Positions 8,908 through 19,600 of a stretch of DNA of 64,000 nt are shown here, piece by piece (position 1 is the stretch's first letter; each line of letters opens with the position of its first letter). The stretch is from Chitinophagaceae bacterium (lineage in GTDB: Bacteria; Bacteroidota; Bacteroidia; Chitinophagales; Chitinophagaceae), in NCBI GenBank assembly GCA_023957755.1, contig JAMLGT010000014.1:47475-111474 (forward strand), read 5' to 3'. The notes beneath the pieces were generated by a model, which did not search any database, was not told where the DNA came from, and worked only from the letters and a program-made list of their open reading frames with translations. Position numbers and translations under genes: made by a program.

Positions 8908-9252
8908 ATGAAAGAATCTTATATCAATATAAAAGTGAAACTGGATGAGGAAAAAGTGCCTCACAGTATTCAGTGGAATGCCACAGATAGTACAGCGCAG
9001 GAAACACAGGAAGCAAAGGCCATGCTACTTGCTTTTTGGGATGGTGAAGGTAAATCGGCCATGCGGATCGACTTATGGAATAAGGATATGACCATGGATG
9101 AGATGGCTGATTTCTTTTATCAGGTACTGGTAACCATGGGAGATACATTTAACAGAGCCACCGGAAAAAATGAGTTGGTAAACGATCTCAAGAAATTCGC
9201 TAACGAGTTTCACTCCAAATACGAAAAAATGGAGTACGGGAATAAGAAATAG
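8908..9252 (+). CDS. gldC: Gliding motility protein GldC
   Basis: A 114-residue cytoplasmic protein that matches GldC in length and in its conserved core: VKLDEEKVPHSIQWNA, KAMLLAFWD, RIDLWNKDMTMDEM, and a TMGDTFNRATG stretch. GldC is needed for full gliding in Flavobacterium and is widespread in Bacteroidota, also in non-gliding species, often near other envelope genes. The frame is open upstream to 8788, but the ATG at 8908 is chosen because of the -7 box just before it. yqeY follows after 21 bases and cvpA after that, which suggests one operon. Confidence 0.9.
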   Translation: MKESYINIKVKLDEEKVPHSIQWNATDSTAQETQEAKAMLLAFWDGEGKSAMRIDLWNKDMTMDEMADFFYQVLVTMGDTFNRATGKNELVNDLKKFANEFHSKYEKMEYGNKK

Positions 9253-9273
9253 GGAATATAAAAAACAAAAAGT

Positions 9274-9729
9274 ATGTCTTTAGAACAACAAGTTGCAGAC
9301 GGCATTAAGAAGGCTATGCTGGCACGCGAAGAAGCAACCCTCAGGACATTGCGCGACATTAAATCCGCCATCCTCTTAGCCAAAACATCCGAAGGATTCA
9401 CCGGAGAGATTTCGCCGGCCGATGAAATGAAGATGCTGCAAAAGATGGTGAAGCAAAGAAAAGATTCATTGGAAATCTATGAAAAACAAGGCCGAGCCGA
9501 CCTGGCAGCCAGGGAAAAGGAAGAGATTGCGGTAATCGAAGGATTCCTGCCCAAGCAAATGACAGAAGCTGAGATCAGGGAGGCCGTAAAAGCAGCTATT
9601 GGAAGAACCGGCGCCTCTTCCATGGCGGATATGGGCAAGGTAATGGGAATAATTAATAAGGAACTCGCAGGAAAAGCAGACGGGAAAACGATAGCCACCC
9701 TTGTAAAAGAAGCCCTTAATAGCATTTAA
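9274..9729 (+). CDS. yqeY: GatB/YqeY domain protein
   Basis: A 151-residue cytoplasmic protein of the YqeY family, related to the tail domain of the amidotransferase subunit GatB that binds tRNA. Seen: MSLEQQVADGIKKAMLAREE, LRDIKSAILLAKT, VKQRKDSLEIYEKQGR, IEGFLPKQM, and a C-terminal MGKVMGIINKELAGKADGK stretch typical of GatB tails. Its role as a free protein is not established. It lies between gldC and cvpA in the same direction with short gaps (21 and 11 bases). Confidence 0.93.
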   Translation: MSLEQQVADGIKKAMLAREEATLRTLRDIKSAILLAKTSEGFTGEISPADEMKMLQKMVKQRKDSLEIYEKQGRADLAAREKEEIAVIEGFLPKQMTEAEIREAVKAAIGRTGASSMADMGKVMGIINKELAGKADGKTIATLVKEALNSI

Positions 9730-9740
9730 ACTACTATCTA

Positions 9741-10250
9741 TTGCTGCTGGACATCATCATTCTGATTGCTATTGCCCTTGCCGGCTACAAAGGATTCAAG
9801 AGAGGCCTGGTAGTGAGCGCACTCTCTTTCATAGCAATATTTATTGGTTTGCTCGCAGCATTTAAGATCTCTTCCACGGTTGTAGAATATGTGGAAAATG
9901 AAAAAGAGCCGGCGACATGGTATCATATTGCTATATTCTTCCTGATACTTATCGGAGTGATTCTGCTCATACAATTAATCGCCCGGGCTGTCAGGGGGAC
10001 ACTCCGGTTAGTACAACTGGGATTACTTGACAGCATCGGAGGAGCCATTTTTCACGTGGCGGTATATCTTTTCGTTCTCAGTTTTTTTATCCTTTATGCA
10101 AATATGCTAGGCTTTTTACCTGAAGAACTCAGGAGTACTTCAATTACCTATCACTACCTCTCACCTTTAGCTCCCAAAACACTTACCTTCCTGGGCAAAA
10201 TCTTCCCCATTTTCAATGATTTGTTTGAATTGCCGAAAAAATATCAATAA
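9741..10250 (+). CDS. CvpA family membrane protein
   Basis: A 169-residue integral membrane protein with four hydrophobic segments at about residues 2-20, 25-45, 63-85 and 100-122, and the family motif GYKGFKRGLV after the first. CvpA is needed for colicin V production in E. coli; homologues seem to act in envelope maintenance. The start is a TTG 11 bases after the yqeY stop; no ATG is available near it. Likely the third gene of a gldC-yqeY-cvpA operon. Confidence 0.87.
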   Translation: MLLDIIILIAIALAGYKGFKRGLVVSALSFIAIFIGLLAAFKISSTVVEYVENEKEPATWYHIAIFFLILIGVILLIQLIARAVRGTLRLVQLGLLDSIGGAIFHVAVYLFVLSFFILYANMLGFLPEELRSTSITYHYLSPLAPKTLTFLGKIFPIFNDLFELPKKYQ

Positions 10251-10375
10251 TGCTGCAAGAGCCAGTCAGGTAACAATATACCACAACCTGTCTGAGAAAT
10301 TCTCCGTCAATATGGAGAGAAACAATTATTTTAGCATCAGATGTCTTACATCGGTATATAATTGAAACTAATAAG

Positions 10376-11149
10376 ATGGACTACACGATAAGGGAGGACG
10401 GCAAGTACAAGTTTATAGAAGAGGGAGAAGGAGAGCCGCTACTCCTTTTGCATGGGCTGTTTGGAGCGTTAAGCAACTTTGAACATCTTATCGATTACTT
10501 CAGGGATTCTTACAAGGTGGTGGTGCCCATGCTGCCGCTTTTCGACCTTGACCTCTTACACACTACAGTAGGCGGCCTGTCAAAGTTTGTGAAAAAATTT
10601 ATCGATCACCGCGATTATAATAATATTCATCTTCTGGGCAATTCGCTGGGCGGCCATGTAGCACTTGTATATCTTCTCAAAAACCCCGGTCGCATCCAGT
10701 CTCTCACACTCACCGGAAGTTCCGGTCTCTTCGAGAGTGGAATGGGCGACAGTTATCCTAAACGGGGAGACAAGGAATATATTCGCAAGAAGACAGAGCT
10801 TACTTTCTATGACCCTAAAATGGCGACTGAAGAACTGGTGAATGAATGTTTTGAAATTACGAATAACCGGCTGAAAGTAATTAAGATCATCGCACTTGCC
10901 AAGAGCGCCATTCGCAATAACCTGGGAGAAGAGCTGAACCAAATCAAACAGCCCACCTGCCTGATCTGGGGAAACAATGATATCATCACTCCCCCTTTTG
11001 TTGCCAAAGAGTTTAACAAACTGATTCCCAACAGCGAACTCCACTTCATAGATAAATGTGGCCACGCCCCTATGATGGAGGTACCGGTAGAGTTCAACAA
11101 AATATTAAGTGGGTTCCTGACAAGGCTGAGGGCTACCCCTGCAACATAA
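10376..11149 (+). CDS. Alpha/beta hydrolase
   Basis: A 257-residue cytoplasmic alpha/beta-hydrolase. The oxyanion motif LLLLHGLFG (about 22-30), the nucleophile elbow GNSLGGH with Ser90, the acid Asp202 in WGNNDIITPP and the base His230 in CGHAPMMEVP form a complete catalytic triad. The order and spacing resemble haloperoxidase-like or C-C-bond hydrolases; the substrate cannot be told. It is followed in the same direction by the CBS protein gene after 80 bases. Confidence 0.92.
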   Translation: MDYTIREDGKYKFIEEGEGEPLLLLHGLFGALSNFEHLIDYFRDSYKVVVPMLPLFDLDLLHTTVGGLSKFVKKFIDHRDYNNIHLLGNSLGGHVALVYLLKNPGRIQSLTLTGSSGLFESGMGDSYPKRGDKEYIRKKTELTFYDPKMATEELVNECFEITNNRLKVIKIIALAKSAIRNNLGEELNQIKQPTCLIWGNNDIITPPFVAKEFNKLIPNSELHFIDKCGHAPMMEVPVEFNKILSGFLTRLRATPAT

Positions 11150-11229
11150 TACCGGTTTTTCTTGTCTAATTGACAGAACACTGCTATAATTGTTAAGTAC
11201 AGTGGGGAATCAGTATAAAAAATATTATC

Positions 11230-11892
11230 ATGACCAGCCAGCAATTAGCCGATAGGAACTTACCTGCATTGTCACTTAATGATACGATGCATCGTGCGCT
11301 GAATCTGATGCAGGAGCACACCTGCACACATTTGCCGATCGTAGAGGACAACAAATACAAGGGACTGATAGAAAAAAATGTACTTCTTAATTACGAAGAC
11401 ACGGATCTGCTGATAAGAGAAGTTTCAGATGAACTGAAGCCTGCCGCAGTGAATGGATCCTCTCACTTCCTGAAGGCTGTGCCTATAGCCCGTCTTTTTC
11501 ATACTAATGTGATACCGGTTATAAACGAAGAGAGTGAATACCTGGGAAGTATTATGTACTTCGATCTTATTAATGCGCTGGGCAATTTCTCCGGTGCCGG
11601 CGAGTATGGGGCACTCATTGTACTGGCAATACCCCAGCCTAAACTTGTTTTTTCGGAATTAAATACGATTATGGAGAGCGATGGAGCTACTATTTTGCAT
11701 TATAATGTCTCTCCTATAGCAGCTTCCTCTGTAATGGAAGTCACCATAGGGCTTGATAAAAAAGAAATTTCGACCATCATAGCCAGCCTGGAAAGATATA
11801 ACTACAAAATCCTGTTTACCTCAGGCGATGATCTCATAGAGTCTCAACTGGAAGACAATTACAACAACCTGATGAATTATCTCGATATCTGA
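11230..11892 (+). CDS. CBS-domain protein
   Basis: A 220-residue cytoplasmic protein. Two CBS motifs, which usually bind adenosine nucleotides, span about residues 1-120 (RALNLMQEHTCTHLPIVEDNKYKGLIEK; VIPVINEESEYLGSIMYFDLI). The second half (about 125-215) looks like an ACT-type regulatory fold (GALIVLAIPQPKLVFSELNTIM). The stop TGA overlaps the ATG of the following outer-membrane gene by one base, so translation is probably coupled. In related genomes I recall this protein next to NAD kinase and bamA genes; here nadK and uppS are missing between the two. Confidence 0.85.
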   Translation: MTSQQLADRNLPALSLNDTMHRALNLMQEHTCTHLPIVEDNKYKGLIEKNVLLNYEDTDLLIREVSDELKPAAVNGSSHFLKAVPIARLFHTNVIPVINEESEYLGSIMYFDLINALGNFSGAGEYGALIVLAIPQPKLVFSELNTIMESDGATILHYNVSPIAASSVMEVTIGLDKKEISTIIASLERYNYKILFTSGDDLIESQLEDNYNNLMNYLDI

Positions 11893-13304
11893 TGTGGTTT
11901 GTGGCCCCCCTTTACCTTAAAGGTTTAGTGCAAAAATTGATCTTCACGATTCTTGTGCTGACCTGCACACTGGCAGACGCCACCGCACAGATCCCCCCCG
12001 GATCCGTGATCATCGGCGAATTCCGAATCGAGGGAAATAACCGCACAAAGGACCACATCATCACCCGCGAAATCCCATTCAGAACTGGTGACACTCTCTC
12101 ACTTGAAGCGCTTTACAAAAGAATGCGCAAAGCTGAGGAAAATATTTATAATACCAGACTGTTCAAGTCAGTAAGTGTGCTGCCGGGAAGCCTGGAATCC
12201 GGCGCCCTTACCATCCTCATTAAGCTGGTGGAAAGATGGTACACCTATCCTTTCCCATATATTGAGCTGGCTGATCGATCGTTTAATGTCTGGTTGCATG
12301 AATACAATGCAAGCTTCGACAGGTTGAGTTACGGTATCCGCTTCATTCAGGAGAACCTTTCCGGGAGGAATGACAACCTTGAGATAAAAGCCACAATGGG
12401 TTTTAATCATCAGGTAAATGTGCTATACACCTCTCCCTACCTCTCACGTGCCATGCAAAGCAGAATGCGGTTTGAAGGTGGAACTCTGTATTCAAGAGAA
12501 ATTCCATACGCTACCGGAACCGATAATAAACAACTATATTATCAGGGCACCCGAATGAACTGGAGGCAATGGTTTCTGTCGGCCGGATACCTGATACGAA
12601 AAGGTATCAATAAGAAAGAATGGATTACATTTCGAATCGACGACATTTCACTTGCTGACACCATTACTACGCTCAACCCCGCCTTCTTTTATGGCAACCC
12701 ACGACACCAGGTGATCCCTGCCTTAAGCTATAAACTCAGGTACGATGATGCCGACAACATCATCTATCCCCTAAAGGGATACAATTATGAATTCAACCTG
12801 AAGAAGCAGGGTGTCGGCTGGAGTGGCGACGTAAACAGTCTGCGCATCTCGGCTCTCGCTAATTATTTTCATCCACTCGGGAACGACTGGTTTGCTTCAA
12901 TCGGGTTGTCCGGAGGAATTACCCTCCCCTTCGACCAACCTTATTACAATACGAAAGCCATCGGATACGAGAAAGATGTTATAAGAGGGTATGAAGATTA
13001 CCTTATCGACGGACATGCATTCGTGATAGGCCGGTCAGACCTGAAAAAACGCTTTTATCATTTTGATATCCCTACCCCAATTCAGGCAGGTGGATTGAAT
13101 AATATCCCATTTACCTTCTATGCCAAAGTATTCTCTGATGTCGGACACTCCTGGAGTAATCATACTTCGCAACTCGGCAATCGTTGGTTATGGGGCGGTG
13201 GTATCGGGCTGGATATTGTAACAATATACGATATCTGTCTGAGCATCAACTTTAGCATTAATTCCCAAGGCAAAAAAGGTGTCTATTTTCATAAGACACC
13301 CTGA
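11892..13304 (+). CDS. BamA/TamA-like outer membrane protein with one POTRA domain
   Basis: A 470-residue outer-membrane protein. An export signal at about 8-33 (ending DATAQ) is followed by one POTRA domain (about 36-115: GEFRIEGNNRTKDHIITREIPFRTGD). A beta barrel of the Omp85 surface-antigen type fills the rest, with DNIIYPLKGYNYEF, VIRGYEDYLIDGHAF and LWGGGIGLDI strands. BamA proteins carry five POTRA domains and are about 800 residues, so this is a short relative that could translocate or insert other proteins. The ATG overlaps the stop of the CBS gene. The barrel lacks the usual aromatic last residue and ends HKTP. Confidence 0.88.
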   Translation: MWFVAPLYLKGLVQKLIFTILVLTCTLADATAQIPPGSVIIGEFRIEGNNRTKDHIITREIPFRTGDTLSLEALYKRMRKAEENIYNTRLFKSVSVLPGSLESGALTILIKLVERWYTYPFPYIELADRSFNVWLHEYNASFDRLSYGIRFIQENLSGRNDNLEIKATMGFNHQVNVLYTSPYLSRAMQSRMRFEGGTLYSREIPYATGTDNKQLYYQGTRMNWRQWFLSAGYLIRKGINKKEWITFRIDDISLADTITTLNPAFFYGNPRHQVIPALSYKLRYDDADNIIYPLKGYNYEFNLKKQGVGWSGDVNSLRISALANYFHPLGNDWFASIGLSGGITLPFDQPYYNTKAIGYEKDVIRGYEDYLIDGHAFVIGRSDLKKRFYHFDIPTPIQAGGLNNIPFTFYAKVFSDVGHSWSNHTSQLGNRWLWGGGIGLDIVTIYDICLSINFSINSQGKKGVYFHKTP

Positions 13305-13341
13305 CAATTATTTAATAACAGATTTGCAGCAGCGGGCAATA

Positions 13342-14025
13342 TCAGAGATCTTCGTCCAGAAGCTTGTTTTTAACCGCGAACAAAATAAGCCCGGCAGTAC
13401 TTTTAGTGCCGGTCTTTGCTTTCAGTTTGTCGCGTGTGGCTTCTATCGTTCTCGGGCTTTGACCTATTATTTCAGCAATTTCCCTTGTACTTTTTTCCTC
13501 ACACATCAACCGGAGAATCGTAATTTCCTTTTCCGTTAATACGGCATCTTCCTGTGGCATTTTAAAAGATCCTGGGGTATTTTTTTGCCGGAGATTATTG
13601 AGTAAAGCCTGATTGGTAAGTGTATTAAAATAAAACTCTTGTTTATAGCAAGTCTTGATGGCATCGTATATTATCTCGGCATCTGATGTTTTTACGAGGT
13701 AGCTATTAGCCCCCAGTTCCATCAGCTTGGTAACAAACGTCTGGTCTTCCACCAATGTCAACATGATAACCTTAATATCCGGGTACAGCTTTTTTACCTC
13801 AGGCAGAGTAGCTGTTCCATCCATAATAGGCATTTGAATATCCAGTAAGATCACATCAGGTATAGTGCCTGTCTTCAACATATTCATTAGCTGTAATCCA
13901 TTCTCAGCCTCACCTATAACTTTAATATCTTTTTTAATGGAAAGTGTCGTACGTACACCCGCGCGGAACAGTGCATGGTCGTCAACTATCATCACCTTCA
14001 CCACTTCTTCGTTTTCCTGGCTCAT
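13342..14025 (-). CDS. NarL/LuxR-type response regulator
   Basis: A 227-residue two-component regulator from the ATG at 14025; an upstream extension to 14088 starts with a non-standard codon and is not conserved in kind. The receiver domain (about 9-125) has the acidic pair at 15-16, the phosphorylated Asp62 in LLDIQMP, Thr90 and Lys112. The DNA-binding LuxR helix-turn-helix is at about 162-224 (LTEKEITILRLMCEEKSTREIAEIIG). It is divergent from the histidine kinase gene at 14373, its probable partner, with 347 bases between the starts. Confidence 0.93.
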   Translation of the reverse strand: MSQENEEVVKVMIVDDHALFRAGVRTTLSIKKDIKVIGEAENGLQLMNMLKTGTIPDVILLDIQMPIMDGTATLPEVKKLYPDIKVIMLTLVEDQTFVTKLMELGANSYLVKTSDAEIIYDAIKTCYKQEFYFNTLTNQALLNNLRQKNTPGSFKMPQEDAVLTEKEITILRLMCEEKSTREIAEIIGQSPRTIEATRDKLKAKTGTKSTAGLILFAVKNKLLDEDL

Positions 14026-14372
14026 AAGTTTTCTTTGATTTAGTTTTAGTAGTCTTCGCAAAAATCTCTCATAATTACTACATTTCAAACAGGATATTTA
14101 CTAATAAAACTATGGGGTAATATTACGAAATAAAAGGTAATTCTCCCCACAATAATTTCCACAAAAAAGAGTTACCGGTCTGGTACATCACCTTTCAATG
14201 CTACAAAAAATTATTTCGGGGAAGGTTATTAGAATTGAAAAAAATATCCTGATAGTCAACACTTACTGCACAAACATGCTCAAAACAAGCTTTGTTATCT
14301 TTCATTTTTTACCAATGGGTTGGGCTATCCGTACAAAATGAGTAATATTGTCCAATCTGTTATTCAATAATT
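14026..14372. other. Intergenic region between response regulator and kinase (347 bases)
   Basis: AT-rich divergent promoter region. I see no gene, no strong inverted repeat and no exact TAnnTTTG box. TATCTTTC at about 14297-14304 is one mismatch from a -7 box for the kinase gene. Confidence 0.35.
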
Positions 14373-16547
14373 ATGTCCAATCCTTCCCCCAAAAACAAAT
14401 TACTGAAAGAAGATATAATCAGTAGCCTTGGAATTCCCATCATCGTCATCGGGAAAAACTTTAAAAGCTTATCCTACAATAAAAAGGCGCTGCAGGTATT
14501 CCCTGAAATGCACGACTGGAATTCGTTTATGCAAATGTTACCCGCCACATCATCGAAAGCCTTATTGAAAAATTGTAAGAAGGTCATCGAAAGTGGAAAA
14601 GACAAACTGTGTAATCTCAGTTTCGCCGGGAAAAACTGGCAGGTGCTCATTTCTACAGGAAAGAAAAAAGAGATAATTATGGCTTTCCAGTCGCAGACAG
14701 CAGAGAAAAAGAAAGAAGAAAACGACCGCTATCAACAGCTACTGGATTCTATGGGAGACAGCTTCGTCCTGACTGATGAAAATCAAATCATCGTAGATGT
14801 AAACAAGAAATTCTGTAAGGTCACCGGATACTCTAAGGAAGAACTCATAGGGTCGAATTCTAAAGCGTTTGACAAAGGAGCAACTCCGGCTCTCATAAAG
14901 TCCCTGCAAAAAAAGGCCGAAAAAGGAAGTGTCACCTTTGACACAAAAAATGTTCTTTTGAAAGGACAGACGGTAGATGCAGAAGTAAATATGTTCCTCT
15001 TAAAAAGAAATGGCAAAAAATATTTCGGAAGTATTGGAAGAGATATTACCGAATATAAAAAAGCACAGGAAGAAGTAAAAAAAACCAATGAGCGATTCAA
15101 GAGCATTACTAATTCCACTCAGGATGCATTATGGGAGTTGGATACTCTAACCGGTGAGCGATGGGCTAATGAAGCGCACCAGAAATTATACGGGCTTACT
15201 ACAAACGACCCAATGCCGGGATCTGCCAAATGGGAGCAGCGAATACATCCCTCATGCCGAAAGCAAATTATTGGAGGCCTGGACAATGCCATCAAATCAA
15301 AAAGCCGGCACTGGAATGCAGAATATTGGTTTAAACACTACAAAGGAAAGTGGATCTTCATCTACGACCGCACGCTGCTCGAATACAACAAAGCCGGAGA
15401 CCTGGTAAAGATGATGGGAAGTATGGTGGACATCACCCAGCTAAAGAAAACCCAGGACGAACTTGCCAAACAAAATATTCTGAGCGACGCCATTGTAAAT
15501 TCACTTCCCGGTATCTTTTTTCTAATCAACCACTCCAATCAGTTTATCAGGTGGAATAAGAATTTGGAAACTATAACCGGATATGATGCGCAGGAAATAA
15601 AGAAACTGCAACCACACCATTTCTTCTCGGAAAAGCATTCGCATCTGATCTATAATAAAATAAAGGAGGCCGCAGTAAAAGGGTGGGCCGAAATGGAAGT
15701 GCTTATCCATACCAAATCTAAGGTAAACCTGCCTTATTATCTGAGCGTCTCACACATCACTATTGAGAAAGAAGATTACTTAATTGGCATAGCTTCTGAT
15801 ATTTCCAAAGTGAAGGAAGCTCAGAAAAAGGTGCGAAAAATGGAAGCAAAGATTGCTGAGCAAAAAATTACCGAACAAAAAAATATCTCCAGAGCCATCA
15901 TCGAAGCGCAGGAGAAAGAAAGAAACTTCATCGGAAGAGAGCTCCACGACAATGTAAACCAGTTACTCGCAGGCGCTCGGCTTTATCTCACTATGGGTGC
16001 TAAGAACCTGGAAGGCTTTGCTGAAGTGGCACACTACCCCATCGAACTATTAGACAACGGAATTCATGAAATCAGGGCGCTGACTCACAGAAGCATTACC
16101 CCCTCAAAAGATATCAGCCTCGAACAGCTTTCTCTGGGCATAGTAGATATGTTGACCGCTGCCGGCATCCATACCACGCTCAACTTTGGTCTTCATATCG
16201 AAATGAAGGACAACTACAGAACTAACGTGTATCGTATTCTACAGGAGGCCAGCGCAAACATTCTAAAGCACTCTCACGCAAAAAATGCGTCCATTTCTCT
16301 CCTGCAAAAGGAGTGTAGCATACACATACGTATTGTAGATGATGGAAAAGGATTCCCCCTGAAGCAAAGGAAAGAAGGAATCGGGCTCCTAAACATCAGC
16401 AACCGAGTGGATGCATATAACGGACGATTGCAAATTAAATCAAAACCGAAACAAGGCTGTATTATTGACATTCATTTGCCAATAACTGATTGTGCACAAA
16501 TGGAGAAGAAAAAAACGCCATCCGAAAAGAACAGAATAAAAAAATAA
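14373..16547 (+). CDS. Cytoplasmic PAS-domain sensor histidine kinase (HisKA_3 type)
   Basis: A 724-residue kinase without export signal or membrane segment, so it should sense a signal in the cytoplasm. Four PAS-like domains lie in order at about residues 12-110, 118-230, 238-357 and 368-480; the second has a clear VNKKFCKVTGYSKEELIG motif. A coiled linker (about 480-510) leads to the HisKA_3 dimerisation helix with phosphorylated His525 in FIGRELHDNVNQ. The ATPase domain (about 610-705) has N629, DDGKG at 656-660 and GIGL at 669-672. HisKA_3 kinases normally pair with NarL-type regulators, and one is encoded divergently next door. The tail after 705 is short and basic. Confidence 0.93.
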   Translation: MSNPSPKNKLLKEDIISSLGIPIIVIGKNFKSLSYNKKALQVFPEMHDWNSFMQMLPATSSKALLKNCKKVIESGKDKLCNLSFAGKNWQVLISTGKKKEIIMAFQSQTAEKKKEENDRYQQLLDSMGDSFVLTDENQIIVDVNKKFCKVTGYSKEELIGSNSKAFDKGATPALIKSLQKKAEKGSVTFDTKNVLLKGQTVDAEVNMFLLKRNGKKYFGSIGRDITEYKKAQEEVKKTNERFKSITNSTQDALWELDTLTGERWANEAHQKLYGLTTNDPMPGSAKWEQRIHPSCRKQIIGGLDNAIKSKSRHWNAEYWFKHYKGKWIFIYDRTLLEYNKAGDLVKMMGSMVDITQLKKTQDELAKQNILSDAIVNSLPGIFFLINHSNQFIRWNKNLETITGYDAQEIKKLQPHHFFSEKHSHLIYNKIKEAAVKGWAEMEVLIHTKSKVNLPYYLSVSHITIEKEDYLIGIASDISKVKEAQKKVRKMEAKIAEQKITEQKNISRAIIEAQEKERNFIGRELHDNVNQLLAGARLYLTMGAKNLEGFAEVAHYPIELLDNGIHEIRALTHRSITPSKDISLEQLSLGIVDMLTAAGIHTTLNFGLHIEMKDNYRTNVYRILQEASANILKHSHAKNASISLLQKECSIHIRIVDDGKGFPLKQRKEGIGLLNISNRVDAYNGRLQIKSKPKQGCIIDIHLPITDCAQMEKKKTPSEKNRIKK

Positions 16548-16630
16548 CCTCCACACTGCAAATTTGACCTGTAAGTTACTCGCGATTTATTTAACTTGTG
16601 GCCTCTTTACCACAATTATCTAAGAAGCGA

Positions 16631-19600
16631 ATGATGAAAAGATTATGGATAGCAGGGATTATTTTTTTCTTTCTGCTGCAATCACTATCGGCACAACAAA
16701 AATTCTCTCCCAAAGCCATACAATGGGCCGATAGTGTATTTAACACTTTGACAGACGACCAGCGGATAGCGCAACTTATGGTATTGCGTGAGAGCACCTA
16801 CAGCGCACAGGGTCCAGTGTACTACGATAGTCTCATTCGCGAAATGATTCAGAAATACAACATTGGAGGCATCTGCCTGTTTCAGGGCACCCCTGTAAAG
16901 CAAGCGCAGCTGATCAACGAGTTTCAGGCAATGGCTAAAACACCTCTAATGGTTGCAATTGATGGAGAATGGGGATTAGGGATGAGGCTCGACAGCATTA
17001 TTTCACTTAACCATCCGATGATGGCAGGAGCTACAAACGACTCTTTATTAGTATATCAATACGGAAGACTCGTAGGCAGACAAATGAAACGTATAGGCGT
17101 ACAGGTAAACTATGCTCCAGTAGTAGATATCAATAACAACCCTGCCAATCCTGTGATCAATGATAGATCATTTGGCGAGAATAAGTACAATGTAGCGCGG
17201 TTTGGCCTGGCATATATGCATGGTTTGCAGGATGAGGGTATCATGGCATGCGCCAAGCACTTTCCCGGTCATGGCGACGTATCTGTAGATTCTCATAAGG
17301 ATCTTCCCGAAATCCTGAAATCAATGAGTCAGCTCGATACGCTTGAACTATATCCATTCAAACGCCTGATTCAGGAAGGCGTGGCTAGTATTATGATTGC
17401 CCACCTCTACATACCCGCAATAGATCCTACGCCTAATACAGCCACCTCTATTTCCAGAGCCAATGTCACAGGGCTTCTTCGCGAGAAATTAAAATATGAT
17501 GGACTCACCTTTACGGATGCCCTGGGCATGAAGGGGGTATCCAAATTCTACCCGGGTGGCACCATTGCAGCACAATCACTTATTGCCGGTAACGATATGC
17601 TATGCCTTCCCGAAGATGTAGCTGAATCTATCGCTGCTATAAGAGCCGCAATTGACTCCGGAAAATTATCATGGAATGATATCTACGAAAAATGCAAAAA
17701 GGTATTGAGATATAAATATGAATATGGTTCTGCCACATTCAAGCCGGTAAATCTGGAGCACCTCACCAGCGACCTAAACGATGGTATCAATGCGCTGAAA
17801 ACACAAATTGCCCGTGAGGCTATAACCCTGTTAAAAGACAGCGACCGCGATTTCTTTCCGCTCAAAACTCCTGATGTCAAAGGCAGGAAGATTGCCTATA
17901 TTGGAATCGGAATAAGTGAGGCAAATACATTTGCCAACGCGTTGCAACACAGTCTGGGTACAGATAATTTTTATTTTAGCTACAAGGAAGATAATCGCAG
18001 GCTGGCAAGTGCTATTGAACTGATAAAAAACCGATACGACAAGGTAGTGATTGGTTTGCATGGATATAACCGGTATCCGGCAAATCAGTTTGGAATCTCT
18101 GAAAATGCGATGGAAATGATTCGGGGTATCGCAGCAAATAACAAATCAATATTGTTTTCATTTGGCAATCCTTATGCCAACCAGTATTTCTGCAACGCTG
18201 CTAATCTGGTAGCATGTTACGAAGACGATTCGCTTACCCAAAAAGCCGCAGTAGATATGCTCACAGGAAGGATACCTTATAAGGGCACATTACCTGTTAC
18301 TGTTTGCCCCCAATTTCCCTCTGGTAGCGGTATCCACACAGATATAAGCCCCCTGCCAAAAGCAACACCCGAATCGGTAGGAATGGACTCCAGAAAGCTC
18401 ATGGCAATCGACTCCATAGTACTTAATGGCATAGCCAAAGGAGCCTTTCCCGGAAGTGTAGTACTTGCAGCGAAGGATGGAAAGGTTTTTTATGAAAAAT
18501 CCTTTGGCACCTATAACTATGGCGAGGCTGATGAAATAAACACCCGATCAATCTTCGACCTTGCCTCAGTTACCAAAATACTTGCAACTACCCTGAGCGT
18601 TATGAAACTATACGATGAAGGGAAAATAAAACTCGATAAGACACTGGGCACCTACCTCCCCTGGGTCAGGAAGAGCGATAAGAAAAATCTGAATATTGAA
18701 AAGATATTGTTACATCAGGCAGGTCTTGTAGCATATATCCCCTTCTTCAAAACAATGATCGACGAGAAAACAGGAGCGCCATTACCACGCTATTTCAGGA
18801 GTGAAAAAAGTAATGAGTTCAGTATTCGTGTCGCACAAAACCTCTATCTGAGAACAGATTATGAAGATTCAATTTATCAAAGAATCCTCGACAGTAAGCT
18901 CGGCCCTCAGGATAAATACATATATAGTGATAACGATTTCATCTTTCTGGGGAAGATTGTAGAAGCCATTTCAGGAATGAGCCTTGATGAATATACCGCT
19001 GAAACCTTTTATAAACCGATGGGGCTGAGGTCCACAGGATTCAGGCCAAGAGAAAAATTTGATACTAACAGGATAGTACCTACTGAATTTGAAAAGACCT
19101 TCAGAATGCAGCATCTCCATGGAGATGTGCACGATCCGGGATCGGCTCTCTTTGGTGGTATAGCCGGTCATGCAGGGCTTTTCAGTACAGCGGGAGATAT
19201 GGCCGCGCTCCTGCAAATGCTACTCAATGGTGGGACGCTTAATGGCAAGCAGTACCTTAAACCCTCTACAATCAACCTGTTCACAGCATACAACAGCGCA
19301 ATCAGCAGAAGGGGTATCGGATTTGACAAACCTCAAAAAGACAATTATACTACAGCAGACAAGGACCCCTATCCTTCACGGTTTGCATCTCCGCTCACCT
19401 ATGGACACACGGGATATACAGGTACCTGCATCTGGGTAGATCCGGAATACAACCTCGTTTACGTATTTTTGAGCAACCGTGTCAATCCGGATGGTGGCAC
19501 AAACCTTAAACTATCTACCATGAACATACGTGGAGAGATAGAAGACAGTTTGTACAAAGCAATGATACCCACTCCGGAAAAAGTAACACGATGGGAACTC

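Noticed and set aside
10301..10318. Hairpin TCTCC/GGAGA after the cvpA gene as a terminator
   Set aside because: The stem has only five pairs, and no U-run follows.
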